Assembly (NCBI RefSeq): GCF_009604455.1
Contig: NZ_WEGL01000002.1
Location: 1 to 64,000, forward strand
DNA: 64,000 nucleotides
Source: Streptomyces sp. RB17
GTDB lineage: Bacteria > Actinomycetota > Actinomycetes > Streptomycetales > Streptomycetaceae
Direction: 5' to 3'
The notes beneath the pieces were generated by a model. The model worked only from the letters and a program-made list of their open reading frames with translations. It was not told the DNA's origin and ran no database searches. Position numbers and translations under genes: made by a program. Positions 24,934 through 35,598 of this stretch are shown here, piece by piece (within the stretch, counting starts at the first letter, position 1; every line of letters begins with the position of its first letter).

Positions 24934-25332
24934 ATGGAGGTCCGCAATGGCGTCGCGATGATCCACCAGGAGCTCAACCTGGCGCCCGAGCTGTCCGTGT
25001 CCGACAACGTCTTCCTCGGCCGTGAACTGCGCACCGCACGCGGCACGTTGGACCGAGCGGCGATGCATGCCCGCACCGCCGAGCTGCTGGCCGACCTCGG
25101 CCTCACCCTGTCCCCGGGCCGGCTGGTCCGCGACTGCCGCATCGCAGAGCAGCAGCTCGTCGAGGTGGCCAAGGTGCTGAACGGCACCCTGCGGATCCTG
25201 GTGCTGGACGAGCCGACGTCCGCGCTCGCCGAGGCGGAGGTGGAGCGGCTGTTCTCCGTCATCCGCCGGCTGGCAGCCCGTGGCGTAGGGCTGATCTACA
25301 AGCAGTACGACATGTCCGCCAAGCTCGGCTGA
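24934..25332 (+). pseudogene. Fragment of an RbsA-type sugar ABC ATPase
   Basis: About 133 codons match the middle of the first nucleotide-binding domain of ribose/xylose-type ATPases: Q-loop GVAMIHQELNLAPELSV, the segment NVFLGRE, a degenerate signature region (IAEQQLVEVAKVL) and Walker B LRILVLDEPTSAL. Walker A upstream, the H-loop (replaced after GLIY by an unrelated KQYDMSAKLG tail) and the whole second ATPase domain are missing. Family members are about 500 aa. The gene cannot encode a working transporter subunit and is best seen as the relic of the operon once controlled by the adjacent LacI-type regulator. Confidence 0.8.
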
Positions 25333-25358
25333 TCCGGACGGCCCCCCGGCCGCCATCG

Positions 25359-25391
25359 AAGAACCCATGGCTGCGCCGGCCATGGGTTCTT
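25359..25391. terminator. Hairpin after the ABC ATPase fragment
   Basis: A perfect 13-bp inverted repeat, AAGAACCCATGGC and GCCATGGGTTCTT, with a 7-nt loop, 27 bp after the fragment's stop. The rightward flank TTCTTGG gives a short T-rich end. Confidence 0.7.
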
Positions 25392-25438
25392 GGCCGCTCG
25401 CCCTGCCGTTGTCAGTGGTGGGCGCTACGGTCTGGCCC

Positions 25439-26419
25439 GTGAACGGAGTACGCGCGGCGCTCGATCACGTGCTCGGCCTCATCGCGGACGCCCCCTGGAG
25501 CGGAACGCTGGTCCTGCGCGGCAGCATGGTCATGCCCGCCTGGGTGGGGGACGCGGCGCGCCAACCCGCCGATCTGGACTGGGTGGTGCTGGAGGACCAA
25601 GCCGGGGTCGACGCGCTGGACCCGTATCCGTACGTCGACCGGATCGACGTCGTGCAGCAGTGGCCCGAGGCCGCCGACGGCGCGGCGCGGTACGAGATGT
25701 GGACGTACGAGGAGTTCGACACCGACGGGCAGCGGCCGGTGCTCCCGCCCGAAGGGCTGCACTGGCTGCGCGAGGAGGACGCGGACACCAGCCCGCCGTA
25801 CGCCGACCTGCTCGAGCGCCTGGCTCGGCACCCGGAGGCCGCCCCGGGGCTCTTCCTCGACGCGGAGAACGCCCGCGTCGACGGCACCTGGACCTACGCC
25901 GCGTACGACACACCGGGCGTGCGCCTGCTCATCCCGTGGCGTGCGGACGGCCTGCCGCCCGGCGAGGTACGCCTGGACTTCGCCCGCGACGAACGGCTGC
26001 CCGAACCCCCGGTGTGGACCCTGGTACCGCGCGCCGACGGCGCCAGCCCCGTCCCGGTGCGCACGGCGAGCCGGGAGCTGTCCCTGGCCTGGAAACTGCT
26101 GTGGCTGCACACCGACAGCCGGGACGGACGCCGCGCGCAGGGCAAGGACCTGTACGACGCGGTCCTCCTCGCCGAGGCCGAGGACGCCCGGCTCCCGGCG
26201 CGCCTGCTGCGGAGGGTCTTCGACCGGGCGGCCACCCCGGAACACCCGCACGCCGCCCTCGACCCGGCCGCGGTACGCCGGTGGGACGTGGACTGGGCCG
26301 CGTTCCGGGAGCGGTACCCGGCCGTTCAAGGAGGGGTGGACGACTGGCTGCGCCGACTCGCCGGGGCGCTGGCCGTGCTCGACGAAAGACCCCCCGCCCG
26401 ACGGCGTACCGGAAAATGA
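25439..26419 (+). CDS. AbiEii/AbiGii-like nucleotidyltransferase
   Basis: A 326-aa protein of the nucleotidyltransferase superfamily. The active-site pattern is LRGSMVM followed by ADLDWVV (GS...DxD). The distal motif KDLYDAVLLAE is typical of AbiEii proteins. AbiEii toxins act with an AbiEi antitoxin in phage abortive infection by transferring nucleotides to tRNA, but no antitoxin gene is adjacent and many actinobacterial homologs stand alone with unknown roles. GTG 25439 is chosen because the terminator lies just upstream and longer frames would cross it. Toxin activity is not established. Confidence 0.7.
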   Translation: MNGVRAALDHVLGLIADAPWSGTLVLRGSMVMPAWVGDAARQPADLDWVVLEDQAGVDALDPYPYVDRIDVVQQWPEAADGAARYEMWTYEEFDTDGQRPVLPPEGLHWLREEDADTSPPYADLLERLARHPEAAPGLFLDAENARVDGTWTYAAYDTPGVRLLIPWRADGLPPGEVRLDFARDERLPEPPVWTLVPRADGASPVPVRTASRELSLAWKLLWLHTDSRDGRRAQGKDLYDAVLLAEAEDARLPARLLRRVFDRAATPEHPHAALDPAAVRRWDVDWAAFRERYPAVQGGVDDWLRRLAGALAVLDERPPARRRTGK

Positions 26420-26519
26420 CGTGCCCCGGCCGCCTCCCTCTCGTACCGTCGTCCCGTACCGAGCGCCGCACACGACCGTACGGCGCCGCCTGTCGTCCGA
26501 CACAGAGGGGAGCCCGGCC

Positions 26520-26636
26520 GTGCGCGCACGCACCGCTGTCGTCGCTCCCCGTTCCCGGTACGAGGTGATCCTCGTGTCCCGGTGGTGCCGGTGCCCGCTG
26601 CGCGGCCGGCACCGGATGCCCGTGACGCCCCGCTGA
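26520..26636 (+). CDS. 38-aa small ORF upstream of the EF-G-like gene
   Basis: GTG 26520 follows GAGGGGAG by about 7 nt, one of the best ribosome sites in this region. The peptide is Arg-rich with two Cys (RWCRCPLRGRH) and ends 84 bp before the EF-G-like start. It could be a leader peptide. No attenuator hairpin is certain, so this is a suggestion only. It occupies most of the 301-bp gap between genes; the rest shows nothing. Confidence 0.3.
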   Translation: MRARTAVVAPRSRYEVILVSRWCRCPLRGRHRMPVTPR

Positions 26637-26720
26637 CCTCGGACGCACGGGAAATCGCGCTGCCCTCTTCCCCGATCCGGACCTCAAAGCCAGGTCCGAT
26701 CCCCAGAAAGGCCCTGGGCC

Positions 26721-28778
26721 GTGCGCACGAACACCACCACCCTCGCCGCGATCCGCAACCTCGGCATCCTCGCCCACGTCGACGCGGGCAAGACCACCGT
26801 CACCGAGCGGATCCTGTACGCGACGGGCACCACCCACAAGCGGGGCGAGGTGCACGACGGCACCACCGTCACCGACTTCGACCCGCGGGAGCGCGACCGC
26901 GGCATCACCATCTTCGCCGCCGCGGTCAGCTGCGACTGGGACGGGCACCGCATCAACCTCATCGACACCCCCGGCCACGTCGACTTCGCCGACGAGGTCG
27001 AGCGATCGCTGCGCGTCCTGGACGGGGCGGTCGCCGTGTTCGACGCCGTCGCCGGGGTCGAGCCGCAGAGCGAGTCGGTGTGGCGGCAGGCGGACCGGCA
27101 CGGTGTGCCCAGAATCGCGTTCGTCAACAAGATGGACCGGGCGGGCGCCGACCTGGACCGGGCCGTCGAGTCCGTCCGGCAGCGGCTGCACCCCGTTCCG
27201 CTGGTGGTCCAGCTTCCCGTCGGCGCGGAGGACGGGTTCACGGGTGTGGTGGACCTCGTACGGATGCGCTCGCTGGTCTGGGCCGACGGCGCGGGTACGG
27301 CCGTGGAGGGGCCCGTGCCCGAGGCGCTGGGCGAGGAGGCGGTACGGCGGCGCCGGGCGCTGGAGGAGACCGTGGCGGAGCTGCATCCGGCCGCCCTGGA
27401 GGAGTTCTGCGACCGCGGGACGGTCTCCGCCGGCACCCTCGCCGCCACCCTGCGCGAGCTGACCCGCACCGGGGACGGCGTGGTCGTCCTGTGCGGCTCC
27501 GCCTACCGCAACCGCGGCATCGAACCGCTGCTGGACGCGGTCGTGGCCTATCTGCCCTCGCCGCTGGACGTCCGCGCCGTGCGTGGTGTCCACGAGGGCA
27601 CCGAGCAGGAACGGGCCGCCGACCCCGAAGCCCCGTTCGCGGGGCTGGTGTTCAAGGTGCACGCGAGCGCCACCGGGCGGCTGGCCTACGTGCGCGTGTA
27701 CGCGGGCACGATCGAGAAGGGAGACACCGTGTGGGACCCGGGCACCGGTCGCACCGAGCGCGTGGCGCGCATCCTGCGGGTCATGGCGGACCGGCACGAC
27801 CGGCTCGACCGGGCGGTGGCCGGTGACATCGTCGCGCTCGCCGGGGTGAAGTCGGCGCGGGCCGGCGCCACGCTGTGCGACCCCGGCGCGCCGCTGCTCC
27901 TGGAACCTCCGGTGGCCCCGGAGCCCGTGGTGTCGGTGGCCGTGGAGGCGCGCCGGAGCACGGACACCGGCCGGCTCTCGACGGCCCTCGCGCGGCTGGC
28001 CGAGGAGGACCCCTCGCTGGTGGTGCGCACGGATGCCGAGACCGGGCAGACCGTGCTGTCCGGCATGGGCGAACTCCACCTGGAGGTCGCCGTGGAGAAG
28101 ATCCGCCGCGACGGGGGGCCGGAGGTGAGCGTGGGCCGGCCCCGGGTCGCCTACCGCGAGACCGTCGTCGAGGGAGTGACCGGGTTCGTGTTCCGGCACG
28201 TCAAACAGGACGGCGGCGCCGGGCAGTTCGCCCATGTCGTCCTCGACGTGGAACCGCTCGGCCCCGAAGCCGGAGCCACCGGCTTCGAGTTCCGTTCCAC
28301 GGTGGCCGGCGGAGCGGTGCCGCAGGAGTACGTGCGCGCGGTGGAGGCCGGATGCCGGGACGCGCTCGCCGAGGGCCCGCTGGAGGGGCACCCGGTGACC
28401 GGGCTCCGGGTCACGCTCACCGACGGCTCCACCCATGTGAAGGACTCCTCCGACACGGCCTTCCGCACCGCCGGCCGGCTCGGACTCCGTCAGGCCCTGC
28501 GCGCCTGCGCGACGGCCCTGCTGGAACCGGTCGCCGAGGTCACGGTGACCGTGCCGGAGGACGCCGTCGGCTCTGTCCTCGGTGACCTGGCGGCCCGGCG
28601 TGGCCGGGTCGGCGGCTCCGAGACCCGGGGCGGCGCGGCCGTGCTGACCGCGACCGTGCCACTGGCCGAACTGTTCGGCTACGCCACCCGGTTGCGCAGC
28701 CGCACCCAGGGCCGCGGCACCTTCACGACCCGGCCCGCCGGCTACGCCCCCGCACCCCGACCGGCACCGGTCCGGTAA
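26721..28778 (+). CDS. Elongation factor G-like translational GTPase
   Basis: A 685-aa GTPase with the EF-G domain plan. G1 is AHVDAGKTT (17-25), switch I region ERDRGITI, G3 DTPGHVDF, G4 NKMDRAG, G5 CGSAY. Domain II, III and IV motifs follow ([47 protein letters not shown]), then domain V. It is slightly shorter than canonical EF-G (about 705 aa). Actinomycetes carry extra paralogs like this beside the str-operon fusA; proposed roles include ribosome recycling or protection under stress. GTG 26721 has AGAAAGG upstream. No ribosomal genes are adjacent, which supports a paralog. It is not TetM-like enough to call a resistance factor. Confidence 0.85.
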   Translation: MRTNTTTLAAIRNLGILAHVDAGKTTVTERILYATGTTHKRGEVHDGTTVTDFDPRERDRGITIFAAAVSCDWDGHRINLIDTPGHVDFADEVERSLRVLDGAVAVFDAVAGVEPQSESVWRQADRHGVPRIAFVNKMDRAGADLDRAVESVRQRLHPVPLVVQLPVGAEDGFTGVVDLVRMRSLVWADGAGTAVEGPVPEALGEEAVRRRRALEETVAELHPAALEEFCDRGTVSAGTLAATLRELTRTGDGVVVLCGSAYRNRGIEPLLDAVVAYLPSPLDVRAVRGVHEGTEQERAADPEAPFAGLVFKVHASATGRLAYVRVYAGTIEKGDTVWDPGTGRTERVARILRVMADRHDRLDRAVAGDIVALAGVKSARAGATLCDPGAPLLLEPPVAPEPVVSVAVEARRSTDTGRLSTALARLAEEDPSLVVRTDAETGQTVLSGMGELHLEVAVEKIRRDGGPEVSVGRPRVAYRETVVEGVTGFVFRHVKQDGGAGQFAHVVLDVEPLGPEAGATGFEFRSTVAGGAVPQEYVRAVEAGCRDALAEGPLEGHPVTGLRVTLTDGSTHVKDSSDTAFRTAGRLGLRQALRACATALLEPVAEVTVTVPEDAVGSVLGDLAARRGRVGGSETRGGAAVLTATVPLAELFGYATRLRSRTQGRGTFTTRPAGYAPAPRPAPVR

Positions 28779-28789
28779 CGGGGCGGGGC

Positions 28790-28833
28790 GGGGCCCGCAC
28801 CACCCGGCCGAGCGGGCGGGGGGTGCGGGCCCC
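28790..28833 (+). terminator. Terminator after the EF-G-like gene
   Basis: A 12-bp stem, GGGGCCCGCACC with GGTGCGGGCCCC, starting 11 bp after the stop and enclosing a 20-nt GC-rich loop. Confidence 0.65.
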
Positions 28834-28966
28834 ATGCCGGCTCCCACAGCGCTCGGAAGCGGGAGGGGGTGCCGGCGTCGGCCGTACCCCGGTACCCCCA
28901 CCGATCCCGGGTCCGACAGCTGGTCGCGGCCGGCACCACCAGCCTCGGCGGTGGGCGGTGCGGGCC

Positions 28967-29262
28967 ACTTGGGAAACACGTCCCGTGGGGACGGTTGGCG
29001 AGTGGGCCCTGCGTGCGGTGTGGGCGGTTGGCAAAGGGGTCCGTGCCGTGCGGGCAGTTGGCCGGTGGGCTCCGCGCGTCGTGCGGGCGTGGGCAAGTGG
29101 GCTCTGCCTACCGTGCGGGCGGATGGCAAGTCGGCCCCATGTCCCGCGCAAGGGGATGAGTACGTGTGCCCCATTCCCCGCGCAAGGGGATGAGTACGTG
29201 GCCCCCATGCCCCGCGCAAGGGGAGAGCACGTGGGCCCCACGCCCCGCGCACGGCGAACCGC
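28967..29262. repeat. Degenerate tandem repeat of about 30-34 bp
   Basis: About nine head-to-tail copies of a unit resembling TGGCAAGTGGGCYC followed by a variable GTGCCGTGCGGGCGGT block fill most of this 516-bp intergenic gap. The last three copies (29,131-29,227) are the best conserved and share CCCCGCGCAAGGGGATGAG. Unit lengths vary between about 30 and 34 bp. No credible protein is encoded on either strand. It lies between the terminator of the EF-G-like gene and the stop of the ROK gene. Confidence 0.7.
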
Positions 29263-29294
29263 AAGTCGGCCCCCGCCACCCCCAGCCCCGCTCC

Positions 29295-30584
29295 TCACAC
29301 CAACCGCCCCTCCACCCCCGCCCGCCACGTCGGTGCCTTCGCCCCCTCCGGCGCCGGGCGGGGGCGGTGGCCGCCGGTGGCGAAGAAGGCGGCGAGGGGG
29401 AGGACCGCCGCGCCGATGGTGACCGCGTCGGGGCCCAGCCGGCCCAGTTCGATGCGGACCCGGGCCGCGGGGTGGCGCAGGGCCCGGGTCAGGGCGTGGG
29501 TGCGGACCTGGTCCAGGAAGGCGTCGCCGAGTTGGAGGCCGGCCCAGCCGCCGATCAGCACCCGCTCGGGCTGGAAGAGGTTGATCAGGTCGGACAGGCC
29601 GGCGCCGAGGTACTCGGCGGTCTCGGCGAGCACGGCCGCGGCCACCGGGTCGGGTTCCCGGCCGCCGCCGGGGCGAGCTGCGGCCAGCAGCTCGGTCAGC
29701 GCGCGCTCCTCACCGGCCCCGTCCGACGGCCGCCCGCCCGCCTCCCGCCAGCGCGCGACCAGCGCCGCCGCCCCCGCGTACGCCTCCAGGCAGCCGAACG
29801 CCCCGCACCGGCAGCGGCGCCCCGCGACCCGTACCGTCAGATGCCCCCACTCCACCGCCCGCCCCCTCGCCGCCTCCTCGGTGACCACGCAGGCGCCGAC
29901 GCCCGAACCGAGCAGCACCACCACGGCGTTTCGGGCCCCGCGCCCGCCCCCGAACCACATCTCCGCCTGCCCCAGCGCCTTCGCTCCGTTCTCGATGAAG
30001 TACGGGAGGTGCGGCGGGAGTTGGACGGAGGCGCGCAGCAGCCGTTCCAGCGGTACGGCGTCCCAGCCGACCGTCTGGCCGTGCACGACCGCGCCCTTTC
30101 GCCCGGCGTCCTCGACGATGCCGGGCACGCCGACGCCGACGCCGAGCAGCTTCGGAACAGGGAGCCCGGCCGCCCGGACGACCTCCGCGACTCCGTCGGC
30201 GACATGGCCGACCACGGCCCCGATGTCGTACCCGCGCGGCCCCAACGGACGCTCCACGCACGCGAGTTCCGCGAGACCGAGGTCGAGCAGCTCCACCCGG
30301 ACCCGGGTCTCGCCGACGTCCACTCCGATCAGCCGTCCGCTGTCCGGCCGTATCCGCAGCAGCCGGCTCGGCCGGCCCGCGTCCGCGCCGACCGTGCCCG
30401 CCTCCTCCACCAGACCGTCGGCGAGCAGTCCGGTCACCACGTTGCTGACGGAGCCCGAACTCAGGCCGGTCGCCGGGCCGAGCGCGTGCCGGCTCATCGG
30501 CCCGTCGACATACAACCGTTGCAGAACGGCGCTCCGGCTCTCCCGCCGCAGGTCACGCACCGTACGGCCGCCCACCGCTGCCAC
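29295..30584 (-). CDS. ROK-family transcriptional repressor
   Basis: A 429-aa protein. Residues 1-75 hold a winged helix-turn-helix (VLQRLYVDGPMSRHALG, then LSSGSVSNVVTGLLADGLV). The remainder is a ROK sugar-binding fold with GVDVGETRVRVELLD, the zinc motif CRCGAFGCLEAYAG (CxCGxxGCxE) and GVGVPGIVEDAG. GTG 30584 is preferred because AGGGAGG lies 5 nt upstream; the open frame extends further but without a site. It diverges from the sugar ABC operon and is therefore its probable repressor, released by an incoming or phosphorylated sugar. Confidence 0.9.
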   Translation of the reverse strand: MAAVGGRTVRDLRRESRSAVLQRLYVDGPMSRHALGPATGLSSGSVSNVVTGLLADGLVEEAGTVGADAGRPSRLLRIRPDSGRLIGVDVGETRVRVELLDLGLAELACVERPLGPRGYDIGAVVGHVADGVAEVVRAAGLPVPKLLGVGVGVPGIVEDAGRKGAVVHGQTVGWDAVPLERLLRASVQLPPHLPYFIENGAKALGQAEMWFGGGRGARNAVVVLLGSGVGACVVTEEAARGRAVEWGHLTVRVAGRRCRCGAFGCLEAYAGAAALVARWREAGGRPSDGAGEERALTELLAAARPGGGREPDPVAAAVLAETAEYLGAGLSDLINLFQPERVLIGGWAGLQLGDAFLDQVRTHALTRALRHPAARVRIELGRLGPDAVTIGAAVLPLAAFFATGGHRPRPAPEGAKAPTWRAGVEGRLV

Positions 30585-30675
30585 CTGGCCTCCCTGTTTC
30601 CCGGCGTTTCTGCGCGCTTTTCCGGCCTGTTCGGCAGTTTGCCGTTGCCGGATCCCTTGACGAGCGTTTCTCTTG

Positions 30676-30701
30676 AGGTTTAACTCACGTCCTAAATTAA
30701 G
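30676..30701. promoter_or_regulatory. AT-rich probable ROK operator
   Basis: AGGTTTAACTCACG followed by TCCTAAATTAAG is an AT-rich island in very GC-rich DNA, lying in the divergent intergenic region between the ROK gene and the ABC operon. ROK repressors typically bind AT-rich imperfect palindromes near their target promoter. The 106 bp from here to the lipoprotein start show no further element. Confidence 0.5.
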
Positions 30702-30807
30702 CCATGAGGGGCTTCGGGAGCCGAACGGGTCCGCGCGGGTCGGCACGGGCGTCGGCTTCCGTGAGCAGCCTCGGGTTCTCGACTCCCGGAAAGGGACACC
30801 AGGAGCC

Positions 30808-32124
30808 ATGCGCAGCATCCGAGCCGCGGCCACAGGCGCCGTCACCCTGTCTCTCGTCCTCGCGGCCACGGCCTGCGGAGGCGGATCGTCCAGCGGCGGC
30901 GGGTCCGGCGACTCGCCGAAGACGCTGACGTACTGGGCCTCCAACCAGGGCGCCAGCATCGCCGTCGACAAGCAGGTCCTCCAGCCCGAACTCGACAAGT
31001 TCCAGAAGCAGACCGGGATCAAGGTGAAGCTGGAGGTCGTGCCCTGGTCCGACCTGCTCAACCGGATCCTCACCGCGACCACCTCGGGCCAGGGCCCCGA
31101 CGTGCTGAACATCGGCAACACCTGGAGCGCCTCGCTGCAGGCGACCGGCGCGCTGGTGCCCTGGGACACCAAGAACTTCGCCAAGATCGGCGGCAAGGAC
31201 CGGTTCGTCGACTCCGCGCTCGGCTCCACCGGCGCGGCGGGCAAGGACCCGGCCGCGGTGCCGCTGTACTCGATGGCGTACGCCCTCTACTACAACAAGC
31301 AGATCTTCGCCGACGCCGGGATCCAGCAACCACCCGCCACCTGGGACGAGTTGGTAGCCGACGGCAAGAAGATCCAGGCCAAGGGCAAGTCCGCGCTCGG
31401 CGCCGAGGGCTCGAACCTGTCGGAGAACATCCACCACGTCTTCGTCTTCGCCAAGCAGCACGGCGCCGACTTCTTCACCGCCGACGGCAAGCCGGACTTC
31501 ACCAACCCCAAGGTGGTGGACGCGGTGAAGAGTTACGTCGACCTGATGGCCAAGGACAAGGTCATACCCACCGGCGACGCCGAGTACGCGCAGAACCAGT
31601 CCGTCAGCGACTTCGCCAAGGGCAAGCAGGCGATGCTGCTGTGGCAGTCCGCCGCCGCCAACCTCAAGTCCCAGGGCATGAGCGAGGACGCCTATGGCAT
31701 CGCGCCCGTCCCGGTGATCTCCGGCACCCCCGGCACCGGCACCCAGGTCAACTCCATGGTCGCCGGCATCAACCTCGCCGTCTTCAAGAACACCCACAAC
31801 CTCGACGGCGCCACGCAGTTCGTGAAGTTCATGACCTCCGACGGGGAGCAGAAGATCCTCAACAAGGCCTACAGCTCCATCCCGCCGGTGAAGTCCGCAC
31901 AGGGCGACGCCGCGTTCAGCAGCCCCGCCACCGCCGTGCTGAAGAACACCCTCGCCACCAGCGCGGCCGCTCTGCCGCAGGTCGCGTCCGAGTCGCAGTT
32001 CGAGACGACGGTCGGTACGGCCGTCAAGGACCTGTTCGCCGACGCCGCCGCCGGCCGCGCGGTGACCACCGACTCGGTCAAGGCCGCGCTGCAGAAGGCC
32101 CAGCAGCAGATGCCGGCGGCGTGA
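30808..32124 (+). CDS. Sugar ABC transporter substrate-binding lipoprotein
   Basis: A 438-aa CUT1-family binding protein. The lipobox is LAATACGGG (Cys about residue 23), followed by a Gly/Ser linker and the fold-defining TLTYWASNQGAS and GQGPDVLNIGNTW. Family 1 binding proteins such as MalE and BxlE share the late motif FVKFMTSDGEQK. It would capture an oligosaccharide outside the membrane for the two permeases that follow. ATG 30808 has AGGAG 4 nt upstream. The operon lacks its own ATPase, as usual in Streptomyces, where the shared MsiK energises CUT1 importers. Confidence 0.92.
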   Translation: MRSIRAAATGAVTLSLVLAATACGGGSSSGGGSGDSPKTLTYWASNQGASIAVDKQVLQPELDKFQKQTGIKVKLEVVPWSDLLNRILTATTSGQGPDVLNIGNTWSASLQATGALVPWDTKNFAKIGGKDRFVDSALGSTGAAGKDPAAVPLYSMAYALYYNKQIFADAGIQQPPATWDELVADGKKIQAKGKSALGAEGSNLSENIHHVFVFAKQHGADFFTADGKPDFTNPKVVDAVKSYVDLMAKDKVIPTGDAEYAQNQSVSDFAKGKQAMLLWQSAAANLKSQGMSEDAYGIAPVPVISGTPGTGTQVNSMVAGINLAVFKNTHNLDGATQFVKFMTSDGEQKILNKAYSSIPPVKSAQGDAAFSSPATAVLKNTLATSAAALPQVASESQFETTVGTAVKDLFADAAAGRAVTTDSVKAALQKAQQQMPAA

Positions 32125-33122
32125 GCGAGACGATGACGACCACCGCCTTCAAGGAGCCGGTGCGGCAGACATCCCCCGGTGCGGCGGCGCGCGAACCCCG
32201 CCGCCGCGCCGGGCGGCTGCGCCGCCTCTCCCTGCCGTATCTGCTGCTCCTGCCCGCCCTGCTGCTCGAACTCCTCGTCCATCTGGTGCCGATGGTCATC
32301 GGCATCGTGATGAGCTTCAAGGAACTCACCCAGTTCTACATCCGCGACTGGGGCAGCGCCCCCTGGTCCGGCCTCGGCAACTACAAGGTGTCGGTGAACT
32401 TCGACGCCCCTGTCGGCGACGCCCTGCTGCACTCCTTCTTCGTCACCGTCGGCTTCACCCTGCTGTCGGTCGCCCTGTGCTGGCTGATCGGTACCGCCGC
32501 CGCCGTCTTCATGCAGGACACCTTCCGCGGCCGCGGCCTGCTGCGCGCCCTGTTCCTGGTGCCGTACGCGCTGCCCGTCTACGCGGCCGTCATCACCTGG
32601 GTGTTCATGTTCCAGCACGACAACGGCCTGGTGAACCACGTCCTGCACGACCAGCTGCACCTCACGGCCAAGCCCTCCTTCTGGCTCATCGGCGACAACA
32701 GCTTCTACGCCCTGCTCACCGTGTCGGTGTGGAAGGGCTGGCCGTTCGCCTTCCTCATCGTGATGGCCGGCCTGCAGAACATCCCCCGCGAGCTGTACGA
32801 GGCCGCCGCGCTGGACGGCGCCGGCATGTGGCAGCAGATCCGCCGCATCACCCTGCCCTCGCTGCGCCCGGTCAACCAGGTACTCGTCCTGGTCCTCTTC
32901 CTCTGGACGTTCAACGACTTCAACACGCCCTACGTGCTGTTCGGCAAGTCCGCCCCCCAGGCCGCCGACCTCATCTCGGTCCACATCTACCAGGCGTCCT
33001 TCGTCACCTGGAACTTCGGCACCGGTTCCGCCATGTCCGTCCTGCTGCTGCTCTTCCTGCTCGTCGTGACGGGCGGGTACCTGCTGTTCACCTCACGCGG
33101 ACGGAGGGCCGCCGATGTCTAG
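32121..33122 (+). CDS. Sugar ABC permease 1 (MalF-like)
   Basis: A 333-aa integral membrane protein with six transmembrane helices and the EAA loop EAAALDGAGMWQQIRRITLP near residue 235, which contacts the ATPase. GTG 32121 overlaps the previous stop (GTGA); an internal ATG at 32133 is an equally good start. It forms the translocation pore together with permease 2. Confidence 0.9.
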   Translation: MSETMTTTAFKEPVRQTSPGAAAREPRRRAGRLRRLSLPYLLLLPALLLELLVHLVPMVIGIVMSFKELTQFYIRDWGSAPWSGLGNYKVSVNFDAPVGDALLHSFFVTVGFTLLSVALCWLIGTAAAVFMQDTFRGRGLLRALFLVPYALPVYAAVITWVFMFQHDNGLVNHVLHDQLHLTAKPSFWLIGDNSFYALLTVSVWKGWPFAFLIVMAGLQNIPRELYEAAALDGAGMWQQIRRITLPSLRPVNQVLVLVLFLWTFNDFNTPYVLFGKSAPQAADLISVHIYQASFVTWNFGTGSAMSVLLLLFLLVVTGGYLLFTSRGRRAADV

Positions 33123-33996
33123 CCCGCCCCTCGCCCCACCGGCGAGCAACTCGCCCATGGCGCCCCCGCGTTCGTTCCTCTGGTCCCGGCGGATCTTCCT
33201 CACCCTGCTCACCGGTTTCGTGCTGATCCCGGTGTACGTGATGGTCTCCAGCTCGCTGAAGCCGCTCGCGGACGTCACGGGCAAGTTCCGCTGGCTGCCG
33301 AGCGGGCTGACCATCCGCCCGTACATCGACATCTGGTCGACGGTCCCGCTCGCGAAGTACTTCATGAACTCGCTGATCGTGGCGGGCGCGGCGACCGTCT
33401 GCTCGGTCGTCATCGCCGTGTTCGCGGCCTACGCCGTCAGCCGCTACGACTTCCGCGGCAAGCGCGTCTTCACCGTGACGGTCCTGTCGACCCAGATGTT
33501 CCCGGGCATCCTCTTCCTCCTCCCGCTCTTCCTGATCTACGTCAACATCGGCAACGCCACCGGCATCGCCCTCTTCGGCTCCCGCGGCGGCCTGATCCTC
33601 ACGTACCTGACCTTCTCCCTGCCCTTCTCCATCTGGATGCTGATCGGCTACTTCGACTCGGTGCCGCGCGACCTGGACGAGGCGGCGCTGGTCGACGGCT
33701 GCGGCCCGCTCGGCGCGCTGCTCAGGATCGTCGTACCGGCCGCGATCCCCGGCATCGTCGCGGTCGCCGTCTACGCCTTCATGACCGCCTGGGGCGAGGT
33801 GCTCTTCGCGTCCGTCATGACCAACGACACCACCCGCACCCTCGCCGTCGGCCTCCAGGGCTACTCCACCCTCAACGACGTCTACTGGAACCAGATCATG
33901 GCCGCCTCGCTGGTCGTCAGCGTGCCCGTGGTGGCCGGCTTCCTCCTCCTGCAGCGCTACCTCGTCGCCGGTCTGACGGCAGGCGCCGTCAAGTGA
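33115..33996 (+). CDS. Sugar ABC permease 2 (MalG-like)
   Basis: A 293-aa permease with six hydrophobic segments, the first [19 protein letters not shown], and the EAA-loop motif [18 protein letters not shown]. Its ATG overlaps the end of permease 1 by 8 bp. It has the short N-terminus and the LPSGLT segment before the second helix typical of MalG-type subunits. Confidence 0.9.
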   Translation: MSSPPLAPPASNSPMAPPRSFLWSRRIFLTLLTGFVLIPVYVMVSSSLKPLADVTGKFRWLPSGLTIRPYIDIWSTVPLAKYFMNSLIVAGAATVCSVVIAVFAAYAVSRYDFRGKRVFTVTVLSTQMFPGILFLLPLFLIYVNIGNATGIALFGSRGGLILTYLTFSLPFSIWMLIGYFDSVPRDLDEAALVDGCGPLGALLRIVVPAAIPGIVAVAVYAFMTAWGEVLFASVMTNDTTRTLAVGLQGYSTLNDVYWNQIMAASLVVSVPVVAGFLLLQRYLVAGLTAGAVK

Positions 33997-34034
33997 CCCG
34001 AGTGACCAACACCCCTGATCCCGAAGGGACTTCC

Positions 34035-35399
<1,365 letters not shown>

Positions 35400-35413
35400 G
35401 CCGGGCCCGGCCG

Positions 35414-35450
35414 GCCGGTGGGCACGGAAGGGGAGCCCGTGCCCACCGGC
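35414..35450 (+). terminator. Terminator of the beta-glucosidase operon
   Basis: A perfect 14-bp stem, GCCGGTGGGCACGG with CCGTGCCCACCGGC, and a 9-nt loop, beginning 15 bp after the stop. The next 148 bp contain no recognisable gene. Confidence 0.8.
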
Positions 35451-35598
35451 GCCTCGACACTCACCCGGTCCGTTTCACGGCGTGATGGGAACTCTGCCCG
35501 GACACCGGAATCGAAGGAGCCGGGCATGCTGCCCGCGGTACCGGTGAACCGGAGATCGGTGCCGCACGTATCACCCGGACGTGGCAGGATCGCTCTCC

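Noticed and set aside
25439..26419. Complete AbiE toxin-antitoxin system
   Set aside because: Only the nucleotidyltransferase-like partner is present. No AbiEi-type winged-helix gene lies on either side, so a toxin-antitoxin call is not supported.
26721..28778. TetM-type ribosomal protection protein
   Set aside because: Domain IV and V motifs follow EF-G and not the TetM loop signatures, and there is no resistance-gene context.
29131..29262. CRISPR-like repeats: CCCCGCGCAAGGGGATGAG resembles type I-E repeat cores of Streptomyces
   Set aside because: The units follow with period about 33-34 bp and the intervening bases are themselves near-identical, so there are no unique spacers. No cas genes are in the window. 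It is a degenerate tandem repeat.
25929..29279. 1116-codon open frame on the minus strand
   Set aside because: It is opposite the EF-G-like and AbiEii-like genes. Its translation is Arg/Pro/Gly-rich without domains, an effect of GC-rich third positions.
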